8,687 nt of DNA from an uncultured bacterium (GTDB lineage Bacteria > Actinomycetota > Coriobacteriia > Coriobacteriales > Eggerthellaceae), in assembly GCA_905215035.1 (NCBI GenBank), contig CAJMOJ010000076.1, positions 1 to 8,687 of the forward strand, written 5' to 3'. The translations under genes were made by a program, and so were the position numbers. Under the pieces are notes generated by a model. The model was not told the DNA's origin. It saw nothing but the letters and a program-made list of their open reading frames with translations, and did not search any database. This document shows, piece after piece, positions 1-6,349 of this stretch (the stretch's first letter is position 1; each line of letters opens with the position of its first letter).

Positions 1-152
1 GGGCTGTGTTTTCTCGGGGGCTTTGTATGCGGCGCGGTTCATCGCTGGTAATTAATCTTCCGGGTAGTGAGAAAGCAGCACGAGAAAACTGGCGAGCCAT
101 TGTTGATGTGCTTGAACATGCGGTACAGATGACTGCGGGTGGCGGTCATTAA
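1..152 (+). CDS. mog: Mog/MoaB-family molybdopterin adenylyltransferase (C-terminal end only)
   Basis: This is the 3' end of a gene that begins upstream of the window; the reading frame runs from base 3 to the TAA at 150-152, about 49 residues. The visible peptide contains SRG, then RRGSSLVINLPGS, then EHAV and a final GGGH. The L-x-x-N-L-P-G-S segment is the conserved C-terminal motif of the Mog/MoaB fold (PF00994), and the GGxH ending resembles actinobacterial members. The family adenylates molybdopterin in the cytoplasm, priming it for molybdate insertion. It sits on the strand opposite the neighbouring moaC and converges on it, so it is not in the same transcript as the mod-moa operon. 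The N-terminal part, including the MPT-binding motif, cannot be seen. Fusion to another domain upstream (a MOSC domain, for example) cannot be excluded. The family call is fairly secure; Mog versus MoaB is not resolved. Confidence 0.82.
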   Translation, partial: AVFSRGLCMRRGSSLVINLPGSEKAARENWRAIVDVLEHAVQMTAGGGH

Positions 153-160
153 AGCTCTCA

Positions 161-270
161 TGTAAACTTTGCAAACATTCAACTTTGCAAACGTCTCACT
201 TTGGTTCAACTCTGCTGCAAATATTTATGACTGGAAACGTTCAACGTTGCGAGTGTTCAACGTTGCGAAC
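161..270. repeat. Array of five degenerate 16-bp repeats between convergent genes
   Basis: Two tandem pairs and one central unit fit the consensus GTTCAACKTTGCRAAC. The units are 161-176, 177-192, 204-222 (with about 3 extra bases), 239-254 and 255-270. The pairs repeat at exactly 16 bp. The unit cores are palindromic: TTTGCAAA occurs at 168-175 and 184-191, and CAACGTTG at 242-249 and 258-265. The array lies between the end of the Mog gene and the end of moaC, where no promoter is needed. Possible roles are protein binding, hairpin-based transcript termination or 3'-end stabilisation (no T-run is seen), or a piece of a dispersed repeat family. The function is unknown. The rest of the gene-free stretch 153-339 shows nothing else I can support. 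Confidence 0.6.
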
Positions 271-339
271 ATCCACGAAGAGCGATGGGGTAAAGCGGCG
301 AGAAGAAGCAATGAGATGAAGCAGCGGAGGTAAAGCACA

Positions 340-987
340 TCATGCGCGTTGCCATACTCCTGATTTACCACCCTCTTTTCTCACTAGGCGAATCTGGCCA
401 ATTTCCATACCGCGATCAACCGCTTTACACATATCGTAGAGGGTTAAGCATGCAACACTCACGGCGGTAAGCGCCTCCATTTCTACTCCCGTCTTTCCTG
501 AAAGTGCGGTAGTTGCTTGAACTTGAATACCGCATTGTGATATCGAGTTCACATCAGTTTCTTGGAGTGAATCAGGAAAAACAGGGATAAGTTCCACCTC
601 GATAGAGGTAAGCATTAAAGGATGACAAAGAGGTATAAGGTCGCTTGTTTTTTTAGCAGCCATGATGCCGGCGATGCGGGCGGTAGCAAGTACGTCTCCC
701 TTTTTTGCTGTGCCTGATACGATAAGCTCAAGCGTTTCAGGATGCATGGTAATAAAACCCTCTGCAATCGCGCGACGATAGGTGACATCCTTATAGCCCA
801 CATCAACCATATGTGCATCACCCACATCGTTGAGGTGGGTGAGACGTTTGGTTGTTTGATAGTCGACGGAGAGATCTTTGGCTTCGGATGCCGGCTGATT
901 ACTAGATTGATCACCAGGTTGATCAACTGGCTGATTACTAGATTGATTTATGGGGCTGGTTTTAGTGTTGTTTAAAGTGTTATTCAT
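340..987 (-). CDS. moaC: Cyclic pyranopterin monophosphate synthase MoaC with N-terminal extension
   Basis: MoaC acts with MoaA in the first step of Moco synthesis, converting the 3',8-cyclo-GTP product of MoaA into cyclic pyranopterin monophosphate. The 215 residues hold a complete MoaC domain from about residue 48 (LTHLNDVGDAHMVDVG) to the end. Family hallmarks are KGDVLATARIAGIMAAKK, LIPLCHPL with His122, GKTGVEMEALTAVSVA (Glu169, Glu171) and YDMCKAVDRGM (Asp185, Lys188), matching the catalytic His/Glu/Asp/Lys set. The protein is about 50 residues longer than usual. Residues 1-47 are hydrophilic and rich in Asn, Gln, Ser and Asp, and are encoded by short DNA repeats. About 12 further residues are inserted around 132-151, before the active-site segment. 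The start is supported by AGGAGG seven bases upstream, lying inside the last codons of moaA, with 7 bp between the genes. It is the last gene of the operon; no clear terminator follows. Confidence 0.95.
   Translation of the reverse strand: MNNTLNNTKTSPINQSSNQPVDQPGDQSSNQPASEAKDLSVDYQTTKRLTHLNDVGDAHMVDVGYKDVTYRRAIAEGFITMHPETLELIVSGTAKKGDVLATARIAGIMAAKKTSDLIPLCHPLMLTSIEVELIPVFPDSLQETDVNSISQCGIQVQATTALSGKTGVEMEALTAVSVACLTLYDMCKAVDRGMEIGQIRLVRKEGGKSGVWQRA
893..947. repeat. 19-bp direct repeat inside the moaC 5' end
   Basis: The sequence GGCTGATTACTAGATTGAT occurs perfectly at 893-911 and 929-947, a period of 36 bp (12 codons). Related GGTTGATCA and TTGATCAACTGG motifs fill the spacer. On the coding strand it encodes the two QSSNQP segments in the N-terminal extension of MoaC. 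This looks like in-frame repeat expansion that lengthened the protein ahead of its conserved domain. Confidence 0.8.
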
Positions 988-994
988 AAGAAGG

Positions 995-2038
995 CTATCC
1001 TCCTACTTGGTTCATCTGACGTATGGTACCAATTTTATGATTATGCATCTTAGGCTTATGAGTGAATGCTTGCATTAAAACATATTCAAGAGGATCGAAC
1101 TCATCGTTGATTATATTAGCTTGGCAAAGGGCGGTGGGGTTGCGTAATGCAGCTTTAATGTCGTATTCCGTATCTGAAAAAAGACATGGCCTGATTTTTC
1201 CATCCGCCGTAAGACGCATGCGATTGCACTCTGCACAGAAATGCTGTGATACCGATGATATAAAGCCAACTGTTCCTTGTGCTTCTGGGAATCTCCAGTA
1301 TGTTGCAGGTCCCCAGCCAAGGGGTGTATGAGGATCAGTGGGTGTAAGCGCTTCAAGTGGGGCTTGATCGTTGTGACATGCGGCAGTATTGATAGATTTG
1401 ATCATTTCTGCCACAGGAACAACATCGTTTTCTGTCCACGCGCAGATAGCATTGTGTGTTATTGATCCTATGGGCATATATTCAATAAAGCGGATGTGAA
1501 GTGGAGCGTTTTGTGAGAGCTGAGCAAACTTGTAGAGATCTTGATTGAGCTCTCTGACAACGACGGTGTTGAGTTTGACAGGATTAAATCCAGCCTTAAC
1601 AGCTGCTTTAATACCGGCAAACACATCAGTAAGATCCCCGCGTCGCGTTATGGCGTGATATTGATCAGGATCAAGTGAATCGAGCGATATATTAATACGA
1701 GACAGCCCAGCTTGTTTAAGGTCGTAAGCAAAAGAGGGGAGCAAAATGCCATTTGTGGTAAGAGAAACCTCTTCGATACTAGGTGTTTGCACTATACGTT
1801 CAACAAGCCCTACTACGCCTTTACGTACTAATGGTTCTCCACCGGTTAACCGAACATGTTTAATGCCTAGGCGCGCTGCTGCGGCCACAACAGCTTCTAT
1901 TTCTTCGAGTCGCAAGATATCATCATGGGGCAGCGAGCACACACCCTCTTCTGGCATGCAATATATGCAGCGCAAATTACAGCGATCAGTAAGTGAGATA
2001 CGCAAGTAATCTATTGTTCTGCCAAAAGTGTCTTGCAT
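995..2038 (-). CDS. moaA: GTP 3',8-cyclase MoaA (radical SAM)
   Basis: MoaA is the radical S-adenosylmethionine enzyme that cyclises GTP to (8S)-3',8-cyclo-7,8-dihydroguanosine 5'-triphosphate, the entry step of Moco synthesis. The 347 residues are close to usual length. The radical-SAM cluster motif CxxxCxxC is Cys20, Cys24 and Cys27 (DRCNLRCIYCMPEEG). The SAM-binding TGGEPLVRK follows at 65-73. The second, substrate-binding [4Fe-4S] cluster uses Cys268, Cys271 and Cys285 (CAECNRMRLTADGKIRPCL). The protein ends in the conserved Gly-Gly that is required for activity in characterised homologues. The ATG at 2038 is preceded by AAAGGA at normal spacing. It lies 27 bp after modC in the same operon with no terminator between, so Moco synthesis is probably co-transcribed with molybdate uptake. 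Its last codons carry the ribosome site for moaC, suggesting translational coupling. Confidence 0.97.
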   Translation of the reverse strand: MQDTFGRTIDYLRISLTDRCNLRCIYCMPEEGVCSLPHDDILRLEEIEAVVAAAARLGIKHVRLTGGEPLVRKGVVGLVERIVQTPSIEEVSLTTNGILLPSFAYDLKQAGLSRINISLDSLDPDQYHAITRRGDLTDVFAGIKAAVKAGFNPVKLNTVVVRELNQDLYKFAQLSQNAPLHIRFIEYMPIGSITHNAICAWTENDVVPVAEMIKSINTAACHNDQAPLEALTPTDPHTPLGWGPATYWRFPEAQGTVGFISSVSQHFCAECNRMRLTADGKIRPCLFSDTEYDIKAALRNPTALCQANIINDEFDPLEYVLMQAFTHKPKMHNHKIGTIRQMNQVGG

Positions 2039-2065
2039 GAGAATCCTTTAGGGGATGAAAATATT

Positions 2066-3223
2066 TTAGTGGGTGACAAGATAAAGTGCATCGGGTGGGA
2101 AGGAGAGCGCGATTTCATCTCCCACTTGAGGAAGCATATCGTGAGGAACCATGTGTTTGTCAACGTTCCAGCGCACATGCGTCTTGAAAAAACGCATTGA
2201 CTCATCGTCAACATAATCATTCCATGCTGATCCATCATCATGAGAAGCATCCAAGAATGCGACCATAACGGCACGCTCAAAACGGGAATCAGATACGCGA
2301 TCACAGCGCATACGAAAGACGTTTTTGGGCATCGTGCTTTCATCATACGATGCCTCATCATTAAACACACGCTTGATGTAATAGGCACGAATCCCGAGCC
2401 ATGCTACATCGGCGGGGACGGTGTGCTCAGAGTAGAATGTGACACCCCACTGCGGCAGACGAACATGATGATCGTCTACATAGATAGCTGGTGTTGTATT
2501 CTTGCAACCTGAAAGCCTGATAGCAGCAAGACTTTGTGGGTTGTTGATAACTTCATGTTTGGGGGCAAGTTCGTCAATGTGCCCGTCGTTAACCACAGCA
2601 ATGCGATCACAGAACCGATAAGCCTCATCGATATCATGAGAGATGTAGAGGATCGTGCCCTCATATTGTTCGAAGAGGGCTAACAAATTCTGCTCAAGCT
2701 CGCTTTTGAGGTGAGCGTCTAGAGCGGAAAAAGGCTCATCAAGCATGAGAATGCCGGGGTGTGCGGCAAGCATGCGAGCAAGCGCAACACGCTGTTGTTG
2801 ACCACCAGAGAGTTGGGCTGGGTAGCGGTGCTCAAGACCTAAAAGACCAAAACGTTGAAGCTGCCTGCGCACCTGCTGGTCAATTTCAAGTTTGGGCGTT
2901 TTTGGTGATAGTCCTGCAGCGACATTAGCCGCTACCGTTAAATTAGGAAAAAGTTGATAGTTTTGAAACAGCAGTGCTGTTTTGCGTTCTTGTGCTGAAA
3001 GATTGACGTGTGGTTTTTTGCCCGCGGCTTTGTCAAAAAACGTAGTTCCATTGACAACGATTTTTCCCTCATCGGGCATTTCAATACCAGCAATACAACG
3101 CAGGGTAAGTGACTTTCCGCATCCGGATGCACCCAAAAAACCGAGGGTTTCATCACCGGCTTCAAAGGCAATATCAAGCGTGAAATCATGTAACTTCTTT
3201 GTGATATCAACAGAGAGACTCAT
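2066..3223 (-). CDS. modC: Molybdate ABC transporter ATP-binding protein ModC
   Basis: This is the cytoplasmic ATPase of the molybdate importer, pairing with ModB. In the 385-residue form, Walker A is GASGCGKS (31-38), the Q-loop is Gln87 in LLFQNYQLFPNLTV, the ABC signature is LSGGQQQR (138-145), Walker B is ILMLDEP (158-164) with D-loop SALD, and the H-loop is SHD (195-197). After about residue 235 a C-terminal region of 150 residues sits where ModC proteins carry a TOBE/molbindin domain; the sequence is divergent, so molybdate binding there is unproven. I chose the ATG at 3223. An in-frame GTG at 3232 overlaps the modB stop (GTGA), but its GGA is only three bases away, whereas GGAAGAG is better spaced for the ATG. 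If the GTG were used the protein would gain three residues. It could in principle carry tungstate or sulfate, but the neighbours favour molybdate. Confidence 0.93.
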   Translation of the reverse strand: MSLSVDITKKLHDFTLDIAFEAGDETLGFLGASGCGKSLTLRCIAGIEMPDEGKIVVNGTTFFDKAAGKKPHVNLSAQERKTALLFQNYQLFPNLTVAANVAAGLSPKTPKLEIDQQVRRQLQRFGLLGLEHRYPAQLSGGQQQRVALARMLAAHPGILMLDEPFSALDAHLKSELEQNLLALFEQYEGTILYISHDIDEAYRFCDRIAVVNDGHIDELAPKHEVINNPQSLAAIRLSGCKNTTPAIYVDDHHVRLPQWGVTFYSEHTVPADVAWLGIRAYYIKRVFNDEASYDESTMPKNVFRMRCDRVSDSRFERAVMVAFLDASHDDGSAWNDYVDDESMRFFKTHVRWNVDKHMVPHDMLPQVGDEIALSFPPDALYLVTH

Positions 3224-3228
3224 GGGTA

Positions 3229-5034
3229 TCACTCTTCCGGTACGGGTATTTTGCGGGGTGTGCGGCGAGATGTGCGGAGTGTAGAAAGAGCTGAAGAAGC
3301 TGAAGGAGCGGGAGGTGCAGAAAGAGCGGCTTCTTCGCGCTCAGAGCGCGCGCTTGCTGATTGATTAGTTGGGAAGCACTCATTGTCATGAGGGTGCTTG
3401 CTGTTATGTCCGCTGTCTTGGTTATTGTCGTGTCTGCCGTTATGAGGTTGACCGCCGCGCTGTCGGTATTTTGTTGTGCGTCGTGACCATACATTGATGA
3501 CAAAGATGGCGGCAAACGAAACAATCATGACAATGACGGTCCAGAAAAGAGCCACATCAATGTTTCCGCTCATCCATTCAAAATAGATGGCGATAGGGAT
3601 GGTGCGGGTGATACCGACATAGTTGCCAGCAACGAACAAGGTTGCGCCAAATTCACCTAAAGCACGCGCAAAGGCAAGCATGGTACCTGCAGCAATGGAT
3701 GACCAGGCAAGAGGAAGCATGAGTTTGATAAAGATCTTGCCTTCACCCCAACCGAGCGTTCGCGCAGCATCAAGCATGTACGGATCAAGATTCTCAAAAG
3801 CTCCTCGTGCTGAGCGATACATTAAGGGAAATGCAACAACAACGGCAGCAATTACGGTTGCAGGCCAGCTGAATACGAGTGGGAATCCAATTTGGTCAAA
3901 CCAATTGCCAATAGGGGTGTTGCGACCCAAGAGAAGGAGCAATAAAAAGCCACAGACAGTTGGTGGCAGCACCATAGGGATAGTCAAAATAGCGTCAGCA
4001 ATATCTTGTGCACGAGGCGACAGACGCAATGACCACCAGGCCGCTAAGAGACCCAGGATAAAAATAATTACGAGGGCGGTACCTGTTGTTTTAAGGGTAA
4101 CCCAAAGCGGCGAATAATCGATATGAGTAAAGAATAGCCCGATCGCCTCAAGTCCAGTGGGGGCTTTTGTGATGAGCGCACTTTGGTGAGGCTGTAGAGT
4201 TGCGTAGTCAACATGGCCAAGATGGAGATAATGAGGGTTATCAGCATTGGTGATATCGGATCCATCGGCACCTTGTACTGAGGTGTACCAATAGCCAGGT
4301 TCGTATTCTTGGGAGAAGCTATACGTAACACTCTCATGCGTGAAGTGCGTCTCGGAAGTAAAAAGCCAGGGTACCTTTTTGCCGAGTTTCTTGTTGCCTT
4401 GCGAGGCGTTGTCATCGAGGGCTGTTAAAAGCGTGATGAGTTCTTGGATGGTGTCAGGGTTATCAAGAGAGAGTGAGAGTGGGTCAAGAAGCGCGGGCGG
4501 AACGTAGACCACAATAACCTTATCAGTGGCGATGAGGGTAAGCGACTCAGCGGGTCCATCCATTAAGTAGGCGTATCCGTGATATACCCCACCAATAGGC
4601 CTGTTAGACCCCTTTTCGATACGTGAGAAATCAGCAATATCAAATGAGAAATCAGGTGCGGTTGCACTGGTTCCCTCTGCAGAGATTTCAGGTGTAATCT
4701 CACGTGAATCAGTTGCAATGGTGGGTGCGGTTGCGAGAGTGGATGAGCGGGTGTCGTCTACAGAGCTTTCCGCTGTGCTATCTGATCCGGGTGACTCATC
4801 GGCATACGCAACACGGGCGCATCCAAAAGCTCCATCGCTAAAGGCACCATCGCTAAAAGCAAAGGGGGATATCACATATGATATCCCCCCAAAGAGTGCT
4901 CCCGCCAACACGAGAGCGCATGTTAGATATAAGGAGTGCAAAACCATACGCCACGCGCTATGGAGGGCGCACGGTGTAGATGCATGAGACACACTAGACA
5001 AACGATGGATATGCTTGTGCAGTGTGGTAGTCAT
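3229..5034 (-). CDS. modB: Molybdate ABC transporter permease ModB with large extracytoplasmic N-terminal region
   Basis: The C-terminal half is a ModB-type permease (about residues 305-515). It has hydrophobic segments near 317-337, 348-369, 387-407, 445-470 and 491-516, the EAA loop AARTLGWGEGKIFIKLMLPL at 423-442, and the ModB-typical FARALGEFGATLFVAGN. The whole protein has 601 residues, against roughly 230 for ordinary ModB. Residues 31-55 are an additional hydrophobic segment, followed by a Ser/Thr/Asp-rich linker (about 60-125) and a folded-looking region (about 126-308) with many aromatic residues. This should lie outside the membrane if the core has its normal orientation. I do not recognise that region. 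The tail, 516-601, is hydrophilic and His/Asn/Ser/Pro-rich. The ATG abuts the modA stop (TAAATG) with no strong ribosome site, so translation is probably coupled to modA. Tungstate or sulfate transport is a less likely alternative. Confidence 0.9.
   Translation of the reverse strand: MTTTLHKHIHRLSSVSHASTPCALHSAWRMVLHSLYLTCALVLAGALFGGISYVISPFAFSDGAFSDGAFGCARVAYADESPGSDSTAESSVDDTRSSTLATAPTIATDSREITPEISAEGTSATAPDFSFDIADFSRIEKGSNRPIGGVYHGYAYLMDGPAESLTLIATDKVIVVYVPPALLDPLSLSLDNPDTIQELITLLTALDDNASQGNKKLGKKVPWLFTSETHFTHESVTYSFSQEYEPGYWYTSVQGADGSDITNADNPHYLHLGHVDYATLQPHQSALITKAPTGLEAIGLFFTHIDYSPLWVTLKTTGTALVIIFILGLLAAWWSLRLSPRAQDIADAILTIPMVLPPTVCGFLLLLLLGRNTPIGNWFDQIGFPLVFSWPATVIAAVVVAFPLMYRSARGAFENLDPYMLDAARTLGWGEGKIFIKLMLPLAWSSIAAGTMLAFARALGEFGATLFVAGNYVGITRTIPIAIYFEWMSGNIDVALFWTVIVMIVSFAAIFVINVWSRRTTKYRQRGGQPHNGRHDNNQDSGHNSKHPHDNECFPTNQSASARSEREEAALSAPPAPSASSALSTLRTSRRTPRKIPVPEE
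4831..4860. repeat. Two 15-bp tandem repeats in modB (SDGAF-SDGAF)
   Basis: The segments 4831-4845 and 4846-4860 are near-identical 15-mers sharing CCATCGCTAAA. They encode the duplicated pentapeptide SDGAF at residues 61-70 of ModB, just after its first hydrophobic segment. The period matches the 15-bp repeats in the dmsA-like gene. Confidence 0.7.
4855..4889 (-). terminator. Intragenic hairpin with T-rich flank in modB (possible attenuator)
   Basis: A perfect 11-bp inverted repeat, GGGGGATATCA paired with TGATATCCCCC around a 4-base loop, lies at 4864-4889. On the modB coding strand it is followed directly by TTTGCTTTT (about 4855-4863), so it has the shape of an intrinsic terminator. It lies about 145-170 bases into modB, in codons 49-57, downstream of modA and upstream of most of modB, modC, moaA and moaC. 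Partial termination here would give more ModA than transporter core, which is a common stoichiometry. The structure is directly visible; the function is inference. Confidence 0.4.
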
Positions 5035-5850
5035 TTAAGCTAACTCAAAGCCCCATTTTTGCCAGATCTGTGATGCAGTTTTGTCAGTGCGGCACCACTC
5101 GAGGAATTCTTGTGCTTCTTTGTCATGCTCAGAAACGAGGGTAACAGCAGCAGGGTAGTCAATGGTGTCATAAGCGCCGATAGGTACTTCACAAACAACC
5201 TTCACGCCGCCATAGCGCATAACATCAGAGCTGTACACAAAAGCAATATCAACTTCGCCAGACTCAGCGTAAGCACACACAGATCCAACCTTGTCAGCCT
5301 CAGTTACTTTACCAACAATAGCGCCCGTGATTTCGCCATCAGTACCTGTGCTTGAGGTGTAGCAACCAACATGTGAAAGAGCCTGCTTTGCATAGGTGCC
5401 AGCAGGTACGTTGTCGTCACCAATAGCAATGGTGTATTTGCCAGATGCCGCTCCCTCTAAGGTGATTTCATCAATGTCGGAGTTTTCAGCAGCAACAATG
5501 ACAAGTTCGTTTTTGAAGAGATTTGAAACAGCTTCAGGAGAAATAAACTCATCATCTTCGAGTTTAACCATGTTCTTTTGGTCAGCGGAAATGAAGATGT
5601 CAGGCTGAGCACCCGCAATGATCTTTTGAGCGAGGGTGCCAGAAGCCTCATACTGAGGATCAGTAAACGTTACATTTGGGTGTTGTTTGGTGTATTCAGC
5701 GGTTGCTTCATCCATGGCATTGGATAATGAATTAGCAGCAAACAACTCAAGCTCTACATCTTCTTCGTTGTCGCAGCCTACCAAGCAAAAGCTTAGGGCC
5801 AAAGCAGCAATTAAGGCTACAAACAAAGGCAGTTTGCGTGTCTTGCTCAT
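5035..5850 (-). CDS. modA: Molybdate-binding lipoprotein ModA
   Basis: This is the extracytoplasmic solute-binding protein that captures molybdate for ModBC. It has 271 residues from the ATG at 5850. A lipoprotein signal peptide occupies residues 1-25 (basic MSKTRK, a hydrophobic core, then the lipobox LVGC), with Cys26 as the lipidated residue anchoring it to the membrane. The mature domain shows ModA hallmarks: FAANSLSNAMDEA (37-49), ASGTLAQKIIAGAQPDIFISAD (69-90, oxyanion-binding Ser and the GAxPDIFIS motif), VPAGTYAKQAL (148-158) and DIAFVYSSDV (201-210) with the expected Tyr near the ligand site. The start is fixed by AGGAAGGA about eight bases upstream and by the signal peptide beginning there; an in-frame ATG at 5913 would add 21 residues before the signal and lies inside the operator dyad. 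It is the first gene of the operon. Tungstate as ligand is not excluded. Confidence 0.95.
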   Translation of the reverse strand: MSKTRKLPLFVALIAALALSFCLVGCDNEEDVELELFAANSLSNAMDEATAEYTKQHPNVTFTDPQYEASGTLAQKIIAGAQPDIFISADQKNMVKLEDDEFISPEAVSNLFKNELVIVAAENSDIDEITLEGAASGKYTIAIGDDNVPAGTYAKQALSHVGCYTSSTGTDGEITGAIVGKVTEADKVGSVCAYAESGEVDIAFVYSSDVMRYGGVKVVCEVPIGAYDTIDYPAAVTLVSEHDKEAQEFLEWCRTDKTASQIWQKWGFELA

Positions 5851-5888
5851 CGGGCTTTCCTTCCTAACAGGTTCACGTTGTATGATAT

Positions 5889-5913
5889 GTGAGAAAATTT
5901 CTATTATTCTCAC
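5889..5913. repeat. Second inverted repeat overlapping the candidate operator
   Basis: GTGAGAA at 5889-5895 pairs with TTCTCAC at 5907-5913 across an 11-base spacer. It uses one arm of the larger dyad, so the two structures are mutually exclusive if both form in RNA. It may be an accessory protein half-site or a weak hairpin in the modA leader; a chance match is possible. Confidence 0.35.
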
Positions 5914-5928
5914 TTAAGAATAATAGAA
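5899..5928. promoter_or_regulatory. Perfect 12-bp inverted repeat, candidate ModE-type operator
   Basis: TTCTATTATTCT at 5899-5910 is the exact reverse complement of AGAATAATAGAA at 5917-5928, with the 6-bp spacer CACTTA. It lies 48 bp upstream of modA and 76 bp upstream of the divergent regulator gene. Enterobacterial ModE operators are AT-rich dyads with a short spacer in front of modA, so position and architecture agree, though the base sequence differs. TATTAT and TATTCT within the dyad on the modA strand could serve as -10 elements, which would let a bound repressor block RNA polymerase. No convincing -35 was found. Confidence 0.6.
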
Positions 5929-6004
5929 TAACTGGCGGGAAAATAAAGTGACAGTTTAGTACGCTTCTCAGAATTAAAAAGGAAACGAGAAGGATCCGTT
6001 GTTT

Positions 6005-6349
6005 ATGGATAGCACCCAATTTAGTGTTGATATCAAAGTAATTTTGAGGAAAAAGGGCACTGACCCTCATGCGCCTGCGCTTGGAAAAGGCGTGGTTGAA
6101 TTATGCGATAGGGTAGATCGTCTCGGAAGTCTCAATAAAGCAGCGGCCTCTATGGGAATGGCGTATTCTAAGGCGTGGCGTATTGTTAAAAATGCGGAAG
6201 AGTCGTTTGGCTTGAGTCTGTTGGAGCGGAGAGGACCCCATGGCTCTGTACTGACTGTTGAGGGTCGTGAACTTGTTCTTGTTTACCGCGAGATTAGCAA
6301 GCGTTTGCGTGAGGATGCGCAAACTATTCTTGAAGAGGTTATGAGTTAG
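6005..6349 (+). CDS. ModE-type winged-helix regulator without molbindin domain
   Basis: The protein has 114 residues and matches the N-terminal DNA-binding domain of ModE and LysR-like winged helix-turn-helix proteins. From about residue 25 it reads ALGKGVVELCDRVDRLGSLNKAAASMGMAY, then SKAWRIVKNAEESFGLSLLERR, then GPHGSVLTVEGRELVLVYREI. This is the ModE pattern of helix-turn-helix, SY/SKAW recognition helix and a wing with a Gly-rich turn. Full-length ModE continues into two molbindin (TOBE) domains that bind molybdate; here the gene stops after the winged helix and a short dimerisation-like helix. The gene is divergent from modA, with the dyad between them, so it probably controls the mod-moa operon and perhaps itself. 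The ATG at 6005 has AAGGA ten bases upstream; a TTG at 5999 is the alternative. How it senses molybdate is not evident. Confidence 0.85.
   Translation: MDSTQFSVDIKVILRKKGTDPHAPALGKGVVELCDRVDRLGSLNKAAASMGMAYSKAWRIVKNAEESFGLSLLERRGPHGSVLTVEGRELVLVYREISKRLREDAQTILEEVMS

Noticed and set aside
161..270. CRISPR array
   Set aside because: Units of 16 bp in direct tandem, no spacers of uniform length and no cas genes; the pattern is a simple repeat array.
342..470. 43-codon plus-strand frame starting ATG CGC GTT with GGAGG about 11 bases upstream
   Set aside because: It is fully antisense to the conserved end of moaC, has no recognisable features, and the ribosome-like sequence is at poor spacing.
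2039..2065. Moco riboswitch ahead of moaA
   Set aside because: Only 27 bases separate modC and moaA, far too few for the Moco RNA motif, and nothing resembling it was seen upstream of modA.
3623..4117. 164-codon open frame on the plus strand
   Set aside because: It lies wholly inside the modB permease core on the other strand, has no ribosome site or recognisable domain, and mirrors the codon periodicity of modB.
5851..5913. Longer ModA start at 5913
   Set aside because: It would put 21 residues before a clear lipoprotein signal peptide and run through the inverted repeat; the ATG at 5850 has a strong ribosome site.
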